Positions 37,961 through 47,057 are shown, numbered from the stretch's first letter. The stretch: DNA of 64,000 nucleotides from Litchfieldia stipae (GCF_014837155.1 NZ_JACYHA010000020.1:1-64000); one strand, 5' to 3'. Notes: generated by a model from the sequence alone, not told the origin. Program-made: numbers and translations.

Positions 37961-38914
37961 TTACTTAAGTCCAGCTTCAATTTCGTTAGCCATTTCACCA
38001 ACAGAAATTAAGCCTCCACCTGATAAATACCAGAAATCAGGATTTAAGTATACGATATTGTCATTTTCATATGCTTTAGTCTTTTTAACTAATTCATTTT
38101 CAATTAATTCTTTTGCAGCTGCACCATCACCAACAGCTGAATCGCGGTCAATGACGAATAAGTAATCTGGATCCATTTCAACAATATATTCGAATGAAAC
38201 TGATTGACCATGTGTAGAAACTTCAATGTTCTCATCAGCTGGTATTAATCCAAATACATCATGAATGATACCGAATCTTGATTTTGAACCGTAAGCACTG
38301 ATGTTACCTTCGTTTGCTAATACAATAAGACCAGTTGCACCTGTAGCAGTAGCCTTTTCATTTAAAGAAGCAACAACTTCCTCAATCTTAGCAATTTCAG
38401 CATCTACTTCTGCTTGCTTGTCAAAAATTTGAGCTAGTAGATCCATGTTTCCTTTAAATGATTCCATGTAATTTGCTGCATCTGTTTCAATATATAATGT
38501 TGGAGCAATTTTGCTTAACTCTTCATATTGCTCTGCTTGTCTACCAGAAATAATAATTAAGCCTGGATCGATTTCAGCAATCTTTTCAAAATCTGGTTCT
38601 TTTAAGCTTCCAACATTTTCATACTTCGCATCTTCATATTTTGATAAGTATGAAGGAACGTTTGCTTGTGGAACTCCTAATACTTCTACACCTAGCTTAT
38701 CTAAAGAATCTAACATTCCAAAGTCAAAAACCACAACATTCTTAGGATTTACTTCAACTTTAGCTTCTCCAAGCTTATGTGTTAATGTGATTGTCTTTGC
38801 TTCTGCCGTTTCAGATCCTGTTGCTTCATCTGTGTTAGCAGTTTCTGTTCCACCACAAGCTGCTGCAAAAACAACTAGTAGCATTGTTACTAATAATAAA
38901 GTAAATTTCTTCAT
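37961..38914 (-). CDS. fpbQ: siderophore-binding lipoprotein (petrobactin type)
   Basis: 317 residues, the length of B. subtilis FpbQ (YclQ). The N-terminus is a lipoprotein signal with the lipobox ending in Ala-Ala-Ala-Cys20. The rest is a periplasmic-binding-protein fold of class III (NVVVFDFGMLDSLDKLGVEV, then LIIISGRQAEQYEEL). It captures ferric siderophore outside and passes it to the permeases FpbN/FpbO. It is separated from fpbP by 261 bp, unlike B. subtilis; that gap holds a candidate plus-strand small RNA. Confidence 0.92.
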   Translation of the reverse strand: MKKFTLLLVTMLLVVFAAACGGTETANTDEATGSETAEAKTITLTHKLGEAKVEVNPKNVVVFDFGMLDSLDKLGVEVLGVPQANVPSYLSKYEDAKYENVGSLKEPDFEKIAEIDPGLIIISGRQAEQYEELSKIAPTLYIETDAANYMESFKGNMDLLAQIFDKQAEVDAEIAKIEEVVASLNEKATATGATGLIVLANEGNISAYGSKSRFGIIHDVFGLIPADENIEVSTHGQSVSFEYIVEMDPDYLFVIDRDSAVGDGAAAKELIENELVKKTKAYENDNIVYLNPDFWYLSGGGLISVGEMANEIEAGLK

Positions 38915-39030
38915 CTTCTACACCCCTATAAATCTATTATTTTATTAGAATTATTTAGCGGCCTATGACTGATGAGATACTCAGACTGTACGTATTGAAA
39001 GTTGTCACATGTTAATTCATGTAACTTACT

Positions 39031-39059
39031 TGAAAATTCTTGTTTTTTCGTGTACATTT
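39031..39059 (+). promoter_or_regulatory. plus-strand promoter of the candidate small RNA
   Basis: TTGAAA, 17 bp and TACATT. The next event on this strand is the hairpin terminator ending near 39123. No plus-strand gene follows. Confidence 0.45.
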
Positions 39060-39065
39060 AAAGGT

Positions 39066-39123
39066 GTTAGAGTCCTTCTTGAACGGCAGACTTAGTCTGC
39101 TATTCTTGGAGGCCTTTTTTTTG
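39066..39123 (+). ncRNA. candidate small RNA with intrinsic terminator
   Basis: About 58 nt from the inferred start to a hairpin whose lower stem CCTTC-GGAGG, middle GAA-TTC and upper GCAGAC-GTCTGC are separated by small symmetric internal loops, followed by CC and eight T. The T run exists only on the plus strand, against the direction of the flanking fpb genes. It could be a trans-acting RNA or could overlap the fpb transcript and act on it. It is inferred from promoter plus terminator alone. Confidence 0.4.
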
Positions 39124-39175
39124 AGTTCTCATCATCATCGACTGAAAAATAAGTTCAACCAAAGTGAAAGTCTTT

Positions 39176-39931
39176 CTAATAATAAACGCAAATTCTACAT
39201 TTGTTAATGTCGCGAATTTGGATGTCCATTTCGTAGATATCCTTTAGAACCTTCTGATCTATTATTTCAGCTGTTGCACCCTCTTTAACGATTTTTCCAT
39301 CTTTAAGTGCAACAATATAGTCTGAATAGACTGAAGCAAAGTTTATATCATGAATAACGATAATAACTGTCTTACCAAGCTCATCAACTAATCTACGTAA
39401 CACCTGCATAATTTGAACAGAGTGTTTCATATCTAAGTTATTTAAAGGCTCATCGAGTAAAATATACTCAGTATCTTGAGCGATAACCATTGCGATATAC
39501 GCTCTTTGCCTTTGACCACCACTTAATTGATCCAAGAATTTGTCTTGCATATCATCTAATTCCATATAAGAAATGGCTTCGTCAACATGTCTCCAATCTT
39601 CTCGTGTTAGCTTCCCTTGTGAATAGGGGAAACGTCCGAAGCTTACTAACTCGCGAACTGTTAATCTTAAATTAATATGATTGGATTGTTTTAGGATTGA
39701 TATTTGCTTTGCAAGATCAGTACTTTTACATTGACTAAGCTCTTTTCCCTCAATTGTAATTTCACCTTGATCCTTTGTGATTAACCGACTGATCATTGAA
39801 AGTAATGTACTTTTTCCAGCACCATTCGGCCCAATAAACGAGGTGATTTTACCTTTTTGAATTGTAACTGATACATCCTCTATTACATTTTTATTTCCGT
39901 ATTTTTTGAAAACCTCTTTTACTTTTACCAT
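39176..39931 (-). CDS. fpbP: siderophore ABC transporter ATPase
   Basis: 251 residues with Walker A GPNGAGKST, signature LSGGQRQRA, Walker B YILLDEPLNNLD and switch His in VIVIHDINFA. It powers ferric petrobactin import. It matches YclP of B. subtilis in order and wording, including the end NKCRICVYY. The start overlaps the end of fpbO by 7 bases. Confidence 0.94.
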   Translation of the reverse strand: MVKVKEVFKKYGNKNVIEDVSVTIQKGKITSFIGPNGAGKSTLLSMISRLITKDQGEITIEGKELSQCKSTDLAKQISILKQSNHINLRLTVRELVSFGRFPYSQGKLTREDWRHVDEAISYMELDDMQDKFLDQLSGGQRQRAYIAMVIAQDTEYILLDEPLNNLDMKHSVQIMQVLRRLVDELGKTVIIVIHDINFASVYSDYIVALKDGKIVKEGATAEIIDQKVLKDIYEMDIQIRDINKCRICVYY

Positions 39932-40875
39932 GCTTTACTCCCCTTTAATAGAAGATAAATAAAGTAAATCCCACCGACGAAATTAATGATGACGCTTAAT
40001 GTCGTACTAAATGTAAACACTCGTTCAACAATAAATTGTCCGCCAACTAAAGCAATAATACTTATTAACACTGATCCGGCAATTAAATAGCTGTGTCTAA
40101 ATGTTTTTAAGAACTCATGAGCCACGTTCACTACTAGAAGTCCTAAGAAGGTGATAGGCCCTACTAATGCTGTCGAAATGGAAGTTAGAATCGCAACAAT
40201 GATAAGTAGGCGTTTTACTACATAATCATAATCTACACCTAGATTAACTGCTTGCTCCTTCCCCAACGAAAGAACATCAAGATACTTAATAAATCGGAAG
40301 AAATAAAGCATAACGAGAACAATAATGATACTAGAGAGCACCAATAAATCTGTATTTACATTATTAAAGCTAGCAAACATTCTATCCTGTACAATCATAA
40401 ATTCATTTGGGTCGATTAGAACCTGCATGAATGTTGAAATACTTCCAAAGAATGTACCAAAGATTAACCCTACTAATAGTAAGAAATAGATATTTTGTCC
40501 TTCACCCTTGAAGAGTAATTTATATAAAATACCTGCAAACAGTACCATTAGTACAACTGAGATTAAGAAATTTATATTTTTATCCATCGCCGTTAAGCTT
40601 GTTGAACCAAAGGCGAAGATGATCACCGTTTGAATTAATAGATAGAGAGAATCTAGACCGATAATGCTCGGTGTTAAGATTCGATTATTGGTAATTGTCT
40701 GGAACACAAGTGTCGAGAAGGCAATAACTGCTCCTGTAATGACAATCGCAAGAATTTTCTTTCCTCTGCGAGATAGGACATATTCCCAATTACTTCCTAC
40801 ATCATAAAATAAAAACAACGATACTAATACGATAGTTATTACGAAAAGAATTCCTAATTTAATCTTATTATGCAT
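39925..40875 (-). CDS. fpbO: siderophore ABC transporter permease 2
   Basis: 316 residues with about nine transmembrane helices of the FecCD family (STLVFQTITNNRILTPSIIGLDSLY and GPITFLGLLVVNVAHEFLKTFRH, where the cytoplasmic loop contacts the ATPase). It pairs with FpbN. It overlaps fpbN by 8 bases. Confidence 0.93.
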   Translation of the reverse strand: MHNKIKLGILFVITIVLVSLFLFYDVGSNWEYVLSRRGKKILAIVITGAVIAFSTLVFQTITNNRILTPSIIGLDSLYLLIQTVIIFAFGSTSLTAMDKNINFLISVVLMVLFAGILYKLLFKGEGQNIYFLLLVGLIFGTFFGSISTFMQVLIDPNEFMIVQDRMFASFNNVNTDLLVLSSIIIVLVMLYFFRFIKYLDVLSLGKEQAVNLGVDYDYVVKRLLIIVAILTSISTALVGPITFLGLLVVNVAHEFLKTFRHSYLIAGSVLISIIALVGGQFIVERVFTFSTTLSVIINFVGGIYFIYLLLKGSKAW

Positions 40876-41818
40876 ATGCCCTTCTCCTCATCAATAGGTA
40901 AAGGAAAATTCCGCTTCCTATCACCCCTACTGTCACACCAATTGGAATTTCGTATGGGTAAATAACGATACGTCCAAAGATGTCACATACTAGTACGAAT
41001 ACTGCACCAAGAAGTGCGGTATGAGAAAGACTCTTCTTCAGATGGTCTCCCATATAGATGGTTACAATATTAGGAACAATTAGTCCTAAGAATGGAATCA
41101 TCCCTACAGTTAAGACAACCACGGTAGTAACTAAAGCAACAATCACTAATCCGATATTCACTACCTGTTTATGATTAAGCCCTAAATTCGTGGAAAACTC
41201 TTCACCCATTCCTGCAATTGTAAACTTATTTGCGTATAAATAAGCAATAATGACAATTGGTATACTTATATACAAAAGTTCATATCTCCCTTGAATACTC
41301 ATGGAGAAATTACCTTGTAGCCATGAAGACATATTCTGCACTAAATCATTTTTTAATGCGAAGAATGTGGTAATTGACCCTACAATATTTCCAAACATTA
41401 ATCCAACTAAAGGTATGAAAATAGCATCCTTGTATTTTACTTTATCTAATATTTTCATAAAGACAAACGTACCTAATAGTGCGAACGCAAATGCTACTAA
41501 CATTTTCACTAATGGACTAGCTGCTGTGAAAAACATAAGTGAAACGAGAATCCCAAGTCTTGCAGAATCCATTGTCCCTGCAGTTGTTGGAGAAACAAAC
41601 TTATTTCTCGTAAGCTGCTGCATGATAAGACCACATATACTCATACTTACGCCAGCGAGGATTATACTTATTAGCCTCGGAAATCTACTGACAAGTAGAA
41701 TATGTAGCTGATCTTCAGAAAGCTTAAAAATATCTAAAGGAGTGATGTCTTTGACCCCAATAAATAACGATATGAATGATAGTATGACTAGACTAATTGC
41801 TAAGTATCTTTTTTTCAT
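40868..41818 (-). CDS. fpbN: siderophore ABC transporter permease 1
   Basis: A FecCD-type permease of 316 residues (SRFPRLISIILAGVSMSICG, then GMIPFLGLIVPNIV). I start it at the ATG at 41818 (MKKRYL), matching the B. subtilis YclN start, with AAAGGAA 12 nt upstream; the open frame runs 20 codons further upstream but would overlap a Fur box and has no ribosome site. First gene of the importer, downstream of two Fur boxes. Confidence 0.92.
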   Translation of the reverse strand: MKKRYLAISLVILSFISLFIGVKDITPLDIFKLSEDQLHILLVSRFPRLISIILAGVSMSICGLIMQQLTRNKFVSPTTAGTMDSARLGILVSLMFFTAASPLVKMLVAFAFALLGTFVFMKILDKVKYKDAIFIPLVGLMFGNIVGSITTFFALKNDLVQNMSSWLQGNFSMSIQGRYELLYISIPIVIIAYLYANKFTIAGMGEEFSTNLGLNHKQVVNIGLVIVALVTTVVVLTVGMIPFLGLIVPNIVTIYMGDHLKKSLSHTALLGAVFVLVCDIFGRIVIYPYEIPIGVTVGVIGSGIFLYLLMRRRAYA

Positions 41819-41862
41819 GTTATTTATAAGTTCCTTTATTTTTTTAGCATGCATTCTAACAA

Positions 41863-41877
41863 TGAGATTCATTATCA
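41863..41877. promoter_or_regulatory. Fur box 1 of fpbN
   Basis: TGAGATTCATTATCA matches the 7-1-7 Fur consensus TGATAATNATTATCA except at two bases on the left. It is 45 bp upstream of the fpbN start, so the operon should be induced by iron starvation. Confidence 0.75.
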
Positions 41878-41933
41878 CTGAAGGTCAAACCATTACAACC
41901 TTGAGAATGATGAATACCATACACACTTAGTAA

Positions 41934-41948
41934 TGAGATTCATTATCA
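41934..41948. promoter_or_regulatory. Fur box 2 of fpbN
   Basis: An identical TGAGATTCATTATCA lies exactly 71 bp upstream of box 1, in the same orientation, with the flanks AATGAGATTCATTATCA also shared. The two may bracket the promoter. Confidence 0.75.
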
Positions 41949-42038
41949 TTTAACAAGTTTCATTATATCACCCCACTATATTTTGTCAACGAAATCAGAA
42001 ATGTTTTTTTATTCTCATTTTTTATCTGTAAAAATAAA

Positions 42039-42074
42039 AAGTGCTAGACCTCAAGATTAGGCAGACTAGCACTT
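42039..42074 (-). terminator. terminator of the aspartokinase gene
   Basis: AAGTGCTAG pairs with CTAGCACTT, followed on the minus strand by TTTTTATTTTT. It isolates yclM from the Fur-controlled importer. Confidence 0.9.
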
Positions 42075-42105
42075 CCTCAATTTACCTATTTACACAAAAA
42101 TTACT

Positions 42106-43467
42106 TTAGACTCTAACAGGTATAAAAAATTCATTATAAATTGCTTGAACAGCTCTCTTTTCATCAATTTCTTTAATGCCGAACATCATACTTACTTCTG
42201 ATGAGCCCTGATTTATCATTTCAATATTTACACCAGCATCTGCTAATGCTTTCGAGGCTCTTGCAGTAGTTCCTACATTATGGCGCATGCCTTCTCCAAC
42301 AATCATAATGAGGGAAAGATTATGTTCAATTCTCACTTCATCAACATGTAATTCTTCTGTAATGCGTGCAAGAATTTCTCGCTCAGTTGCAGCATCCATT
42401 TGATTCTGTCTTAAAATCAAGGTAATATCATCAATTCCAGACGGAATATGTTCATAAGACATACCGTATTCCTCTAAAATTTGAAGCAGCCTTCTTCCAA
42501 ATCCGATTTCTCTATTCATTAAATATTTACTTATATAAATACTACAGAATCCCTTATCACTAGCAATTCCAATGACAGGTCCATTTGAATTCTCTCGATG
42601 ATTTACAACCCTTGTTCCAGGGGCTGTCGGATTATTTGTGTTTTTAATATTCACTGGTATGCCTGCTCGAAAAGCAGGTATCAAAGCTTCATCATGAAAC
42701 ACCGAAAAACCCGCATAAGAAAGCTCACGCATTTCTCGATAAGTTAATTCTCGAATCTCTTTAGGGTCCGCAACGATGGTCGGGTTCACTGAATACACAG
42801 CATCCACATCGGTGAAGTTCTCATATAAATCAGCCTTCAATCCATTTGCAAGGATTGAACCTGTGATATCAGAACCACTTCTAGAGAACGTAAGGACATC
42901 ACCTTGCTTTGTATAACCGAAGAATCCAGGGAAGATAACGATTCCATCAAGCTCTCTTAATTTATATAATTGCTCGTATGATTCTTGTAGTACCCTCGCA
43001 TTACCTGGTTCATCGCTTACAAAAAGTCCAGCATCTTTTGGATTGATATATTGTGCATCTACTCCCTGATGTTGAAAATAGGCTGCTATTAATTTTGCGT
43101 TATTATCCTCACCACTTGCCTTAATAGCATCAATATAGCGATCTGGCTTGCTTTTATCACCATGAAGTAATGTTTGTAAATCCGACTCAATTTTCGAGAT
43201 GATTTCATTTGTTAAATGAAGCTCTTTTGCGATACTCTTGTACCTCTCCAAAACAGCTACAAATAGGTGATCGGCATTTTTCCCATTCAAATGATGCAGT
43301 GCCAGGTCAATTAATAAATCTGTCACCTTTACATCATCTGAGTACCGTTTACCTGGTGCAGAAACAACAACAACCTTTCTAGTTGGATCTGATAAAACAA
43401 TTTGGAATACTTTTTCTACCTGTTCTCCAGAAGCTAGAGAACTCCCACCAAACTTGACAACCTTCAT
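42106..43467 (-). CDS. yclM: aspartate kinase III type
   Basis: 453 residues: kinase domain with VVKFGGSSLASGEQ, the SGSDITGSILANGL segment and FTDVDAVYSVNP, then two ACT domains (from about residue 305: GFCSIYISKYLM and SLIMIVGEGMRHNVG) for feedback by lysine and/or threonine. It phosphorylates L-aspartate, the first step to lysine, threonine, methionine and diaminopimelate. Location upstream of fpbN is the same as in B. subtilis. The 215-bp upstream gap is AT-rich and holds divergent promoters but no lysine riboswitch. Confidence 0.94.
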   Translation of the reverse strand: MKVVKFGGSSLASGEQVEKVFQIVLSDPTRKVVVVSAPGKRYSDDVKVTDLLIDLALHHLNGKNADHLFVAVLERYKSIAKELHLTNEIISKIESDLQTLLHGDKSKPDRYIDAIKASGEDNNAKLIAAYFQHQGVDAQYINPKDAGLFVSDEPGNARVLQESYEQLYKLRELDGIVIFPGFFGYTKQGDVLTFSRSGSDITGSILANGLKADLYENFTDVDAVYSVNPTIVADPKEIRELTYREMRELSYAGFSVFHDEALIPAFRAGIPVNIKNTNNPTAPGTRVVNHRENSNGPVIGIASDKGFCSIYISKYLMNREIGFGRRLLQILEEYGMSYEHIPSGIDDITLILRQNQMDAATEREILARITEELHVDEVRIEHNLSLIMIVGEGMRHNVGTTARASKALADAGVNIEMINQGSSEVSMMFGIKEIDEKRAVQAIYNEFFIPVRV

Positions 43468-43682
43468 CCTTACATCCCCTAAGTATTTATATTTTCAGTC
43501 AATTTAGTATCTATTATTACTCTTTTATAATGAAGAATCAAGGGATTTCTTCCTGATAAATACATTTGTATTCCTAAGAAGAACAAAATAATTCGAAAAT
43601 AATTTCAATAATGAGTTTATTTTTACCATCTTTCATGATTTCTGCTAAGATGGAGTTAACTAACTAATTAGGAGGGTGAAAC

Positions 43683-44642
43683 ATGTCAAAGAAGCTAATT
43701 GTCACTCATGAATTAGAAGAAAAGTTGCGTAATCAGATAGTAGAGCTCGTACCTGAGTGGGATGTTATTATCAGTAAGAATCCGTTAGATTGGGAGAATG
43801 AACTTCAAGAAGGAGAAATCATTGCTGGCTGGAAGAAACAAATAGTGCAGCAATGTATACATAACCCTTCCAATCTAAAGTGGCTTCAAAGCTGGAGTGC
43901 TGGAGTAAACAGCTTTCCTCTTAATGAAATGGAACAAAAAGAGATTCTTGTTACAACAGCAAATGGAGTGCATGCATATCCCATTTCAGAAACAATCTTT
44001 GCTCTCCTATTAGGCTTAACAAGAAAAATTAGTGATTATGTTCGAAACCAACAGACAAAAACTTGGAATCACTCAAATATTAAAGGGGAAATTCACGAAA
44101 AAACGATTGGTATTCTTGGTGTAGGGGCGATTGGAAAAGAAACGGCTAAGATTGCTAAAGCCTTTGGCATGAATGTCATCGGATTTCGTCAATCAGGCAA
44201 ACCTGAGGAATACGTTGATCACATGTACAAAATCGATCAATTAAATGAAATCCTTCCAACATGCGACTTCGTTGTTATCACATTACCATTAACTAATGAA
44301 ACCTCAAGGTTAATGGGAGCAGAACAATTTAATCTAATGAAGCCTTCTTCACTATTAATCAATATTGGTCGAGGTGAAATCGTTGTTGAGGATGAATTAA
44401 TTGAAGCTCTTCAGCAAGGGAAAATTGCCGGTGCTGGCCTAGATGTATTTGAGAAGGAACCACTAAGTCCTGAGAGCCCATTATGGGACTTAGATAACGT
44501 TATTATTACACCCCATACTTCAGGCTCGACTGAATATTATAACCAAAGAGTGATTGAAGATATCTTTATTCCTAATTTGAAGAGTTATCTTAAAGGAGAA
44601 CAGCCGTCTGTTAATCTCTTAGATTATAAAAAAGGATATTAG
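43683..44642 (+). CDS. D-2-hydroxyacid dehydrogenase (NAD-dependent)
   Basis: 319 residues. The NAD fold has GVGAIGKETAKIAKAFG. The catalytic Arg lies in LINIGRGEIV, Glu in DVFEKEPLS and His in TPHTSG. These enzymes interconvert 2-keto acids and D-2-hydroxyacids; the substrate cannot be read. AGGAGGGTGAAAC precedes the ATG. A likely promoter is TTTACC, 18 bp, TAAGAT near 43626-43656. Confidence 0.9.
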   Translation: MSKKLIVTHELEEKLRNQIVELVPEWDVIISKNPLDWENELQEGEIIAGWKKQIVQQCIHNPSNLKWLQSWSAGVNSFPLNEMEQKEILVTTANGVHAYPISETIFALLLGLTRKISDYVRNQQTKTWNHSNIKGEIHEKTIGILGVGAIGKETAKIAKAFGMNVIGFRQSGKPEEYVDHMYKIDQLNEILPTCDFVVITLPLTNETSRLMGAEQFNLMKPSSLLINIGRGEIVVEDELIEALQQGKIAGAGLDVFEKEPLSPESPLWDLDNVIITPHTSGSTEYYNQRVIEDIFIPNLKSYLKGEQPSVNLLDYKKGY

Positions 44643-44692
44643 AATAGGATGTTAGAGAGAAGTTGAAGATCCCTTTTCTCTAACATCCTATT
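44643..44692 (+). terminator. terminator of the hydroxyacid dehydrogenase gene
   Basis: A 16-bp perfect stem AATAGGATGTTAGAGA with TCTCTAACATCCTATT, followed by TATTATCTA. The stop codon is directly before it. The MITE at 44702 has inserted just past it. Confidence 0.8.
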
Positions 44693-44701
44693 TATTATCT
44701 A

Positions 44702-44865
44702 GGATGTTTTCGTATATATTGTTGCTTTTGATACCGCAGCCTGAATACACTCCGCGTCCTGTGGGAGCCAACTAGTCCCACGGGAGTCCCCCGTGTATTC
44801 AGTCTGCTAGAAATCTATTCTCAACTAATTCACCTGAAAAAACAACAAACTTTGAGAAAACAGCC
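44702..44865 (-). mobile_element. 164-bp MITE carrying palindromic repeat copy 4
   Basis: Ends GGATGTTTTC and GAAAACAGCC are inverted repeats with 9 of 10 matches. The flanks carry a perfect 8-bp duplication ATTATCTA (44694-44701 and 44866-44873). The core 44734-44810 is the short form of the GC-rich repeat (CCGCAGCCTGAATACACTCC to GTGTATTCAGTCTGC). The right duplication contains the stop codon of the formate/nitrite channel gene. Related throughout to 63595-63760 in the opposite orientation. Confidence 0.88.
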
Positions 44866-44866
44866 A

Positions 44867-45706
44867 TTATCTATTACCATCTCTTACTAATGAGACTGGA
44901 CTTTCAATGACATTCTTTTGTGTTGTTTCTTTGCTCTCTTGCTGTCTTAAGTAAGCAGCCCAATAAATACCTGCTACAAACAATCCACCACCTACTGCAT
45001 TACCTAGTAAAACAGGCACGAAGTTCTGGATATATTGTAACCAAGTAAAATGCCCCTCAAAGATCGCTGCTGGAATTAAAAACATATTTGCTACTACGTG
45101 CTGAAATCCTATTGCCACAAAAGCCATAGTTGGGAACCAAATGCCAAGCACCTTACCTCCAATATCCTTTGAACCATATGAAAGCCAAACAGCTGATGCA
45201 ACTAACCAGTTACACCCAATGCCTGACACAAATGCTTGGAGAAAGCTGTCATCGATTTTATGCTCAGCTAAATAAATCGTCGTTTCTAAATAAGGTCCTT
45301 GTGCTGTTAATCCAACGATATGCCCAAAGAAATAGGCAACAAAGATCGCACCGAGAAAATTACTAATAGTAATTAACGTTAAATTGATTAAGACTTGCTT
45401 TGAATTTATTTTTTTTGCTAGTCTTGCTAACGGAACTGCCATCATATTCCCAGTTAACAGTTCTCCACCAGCGATTAATGTTAAGATTAGCCCTACTGGG
45501 AACAAAGAAGCACCAATGAAGCTTGAGAAGCTTCCCCATTCAACTGGAAGGTTTGCAGTTACTCTTATATATAATAGAAATCCTAGTGCAATAAAGGCTC
45601 CAGCTTGAAACCCTAGAATCACAGATTCCGTCCATTTTAAATTTGCTTTTTTATACCCAGCATCGACTGTATACTGTGCAATTTCTTGAGGCTTATAGTA
45701 ACCCAT
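44867..45706 (-). CDS. formate/nitrite channel (FNT family)
   Basis: 279 residues with six transmembrane helices and the FNT signature pieces GGELLTGNMMAVPLA and GIGCNWLVASAVW; the central His lies in FQHVVANMF. It moves formate, nitrite or a related monovalent anion across the membrane. The start is the ATG at 45706, 11 nt after AAGGG. The C-terminus ends exactly at the MITE target site, so the original last codons may have been preserved by the duplication. Confidence 0.9.
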   Translation of the reverse strand: MGYYKPQEIAQYTVDAGYKKANLKWTESVILGFQAGAFIALGFLLYIRVTANLPVEWGSFSSFIGASLFPVGLILTLIAGGELLTGNMMAVPLARLAKKINSKQVLINLTLITISNFLGAIFVAYFFGHIVGLTAQGPYLETTIYLAEHKIDDSFLQAFVSGIGCNWLVASAVWLSYGSKDIGGKVLGIWFPTMAFVAIGFQHVVANMFLIPAAIFEGHFTWLQYIQNFVPVLLGNAVGGGLFVAGIYWAAYLRQQESKETTQKNVIESPVSLVRDGNR

Positions 45707-45853
45707 ATAAATCAAATCCCTTCATGTCAAGTTTCAATTGACTATAAATTTAATTATATAGGTTTTTCCTTGTGAAATAGTGAACAACTTTTAAACTTTT
45801 TTCTGGTTCGTTCACATAATTGTCTTAAGTTGAAGAAATACGAAAAGGAATAC

Positions 45854-46084
45854 CTAGTCTTCATCCTTCACATCTATATCTTCTGGAATCGGTTCATTCA
45901 AAACTTCCTCAACGTACACCTTGTATTTCTCAAGCTGCTCCAGGTGTGTGTTGAATTGTTCCTTATAAATGAGATACTGTTGTCCATCATGAATCGTTCG
46001 AATCTTATTCTGAAGGATAAGACTCTCAATATACGCCTCAGAAGTGGATAAATACTCTGCCGTTTCTTTTATTGTTAAATACAT
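45854..46084 (-). CDS. small excisionase-type helix-turn-helix protein
   Basis: 76 residues. The first 55 form an excisionase/MerR-like winged helix (LTIKETAEYLSTSEAYIESLI, then GQQYLIYKEQF) and the rest is an acidic helix with PEDIDVKDED. A strong GGAGAGAG site precedes the ATG. No integrase or phage gene is nearby, so it is more likely a chromosomal DNA-binding protein than a prophage remnant. Probably co-transcribed with the acetyltransferase 30 bp upstream. Confidence 0.75.
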   Translation of the reverse strand: MYLTIKETAEYLSTSEAYIESLILQNKIRTIHDGQQYLIYKEQFNTHLEQLEKYKVYVEEVLNEPIPEDIDVKDED

Positions 46085-46114
46085 TATTCTCTCTCCAATT
46101 CTATAATTCCTATT

Positions 46115-46957
46115 TCACGAAAAGTGGATCGCAATTGAATCCATAATCGGTGTATAGCCTATTTCCATATAAATTTTATTTGACGTTGGATTTGCTAAGT
46201 CTGTGTACAATGACGTGGATTTGTATCCTTGTTCAAGCATCATTGTTGTTAAAGCTGAAACACAGCTAGATGCATATCCTTTTTTCCGTTCCTGCTTCGG
46301 GGTATATACCAAGCTGATATTAATATTTGTCTTAGTTGGACGTGACGCCGCTGCCATTGCCACACACCGTCCCTCCATGACCCATGCATGGAGTGTTCCC
46401 TTTTCGATGAATTGAATCGCTTTTTCTTCTGCTTCCTCATAGGAAATAGCCATATCAACTTCCTCACAAAACTGATAAACCCAGTTTTTTATTAGTGGAA
46501 GATCTTCTCGTTCAACTATCCTCAAAACACCAGTTGGAGCTGCTTCTTTTTTCACTTCATCCAACCGATAAATTCGTTGATTCATATTTATTGTTAAATC
46601 ACAATCAGTCAACTTAACAATTTCATCTGCTAGTCTCTTCGTGAGTTTATTTTCCCCAATAAGGCCGGGAATGTCCGATGGATATACGCTAACCAACTGT
46701 TTTGCTAATCGCTTTACTTCGTCTTCTTCGTTGATTAAGTGACGAGATAAAATAATTTGTCGTGGGTGTGTTTGAAGCATCACAAGAGCCAATCCCTGAT
46801 TTACTGTTGCTGTCGCCATAAAAGTTGGTGTAGCATCGGTTGATAATGAATGCAATACGCCTAAAATCAAATTATTTTCAACTTCATACTGTTCAAGATA
46901 TCCTAACACATCTTTTTTAAACAAACGTAGATGATCATACCTTGTTAATTCCAACAT
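46115..46957 (-). CDS. GNAT-family N-acetyltransferase
   Basis: 280 residues. The C-terminal half is a GNAT fold with the acetyl-CoA loop in VYTPKQERKKGYASSCVSAL and the end ANPTSNKIYMEIGYTP. The N-terminal half (about 130 residues) is a degenerate GNAT-like or DUF domain. Substrate unknown. The start is the ATG at 46957 with GGTGA 5 nt upstream; a GTG four codons earlier is possible. Confidence 0.82.
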   Translation of the reverse strand: MLELTRYDHLRLFKKDVLGYLEQYEVENNLILGVLHSLSTDATPTFMATATVNQGLALVMLQTHPRQIILSRHLINEEDEVKRLAKQLVSVYPSDIPGLIGENKLTKRLADEIVKLTDCDLTINMNQRIYRLDEVKKEAAPTGVLRIVEREDLPLIKNWVYQFCEEVDMAISYEEAEEKAIQFIEKGTLHAWVMEGRCVAMAAASRPTKTNINISLVYTPKQERKKGYASSCVSALTTMMLEQGYKSTSLYTDLANPTSNKIYMEIGYTPIMDSIAIHFS

Positions 46958-47039
46958 ACTCTTCACCACTTTCCCATTTTTACTAGTTTACTACATTCTA
47001 CTAGCTGTTCTACAACATTTTTTCACTCACAAAAAAAAA

Positions 47040-47057
47040 GCCTTCATAAGAAGGCGT
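47040..47057 (-). terminator. terminator of the GGDEF gene
   Basis: GCCTTC-ATAA-GAAGGC directly after the stop codon, with nine T following on the minus strand. Confidence 0.9.

Noticed and set aside
38511-38948. Long plus-strand open frame over fpbQ (and similar frames at 11439-11819 and 41301-41711)
   Set aside because: They lie antisense to clear genes, have no ribosome sites and show the biased composition of shadow frames.
43468-43682. Lysine riboswitch upstream of the aspartokinase gene
   Set aside because: The gap is short and AT-rich, is shared with a divergent gene, and has none of the conserved structured blocks.
45854-46084. Excisionase-like gene as the mark of a prophage or integrative element
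   Set aside because: No integrase, attachment repeats or phage genes nearby; such small HTH proteins are common in chromosomes.
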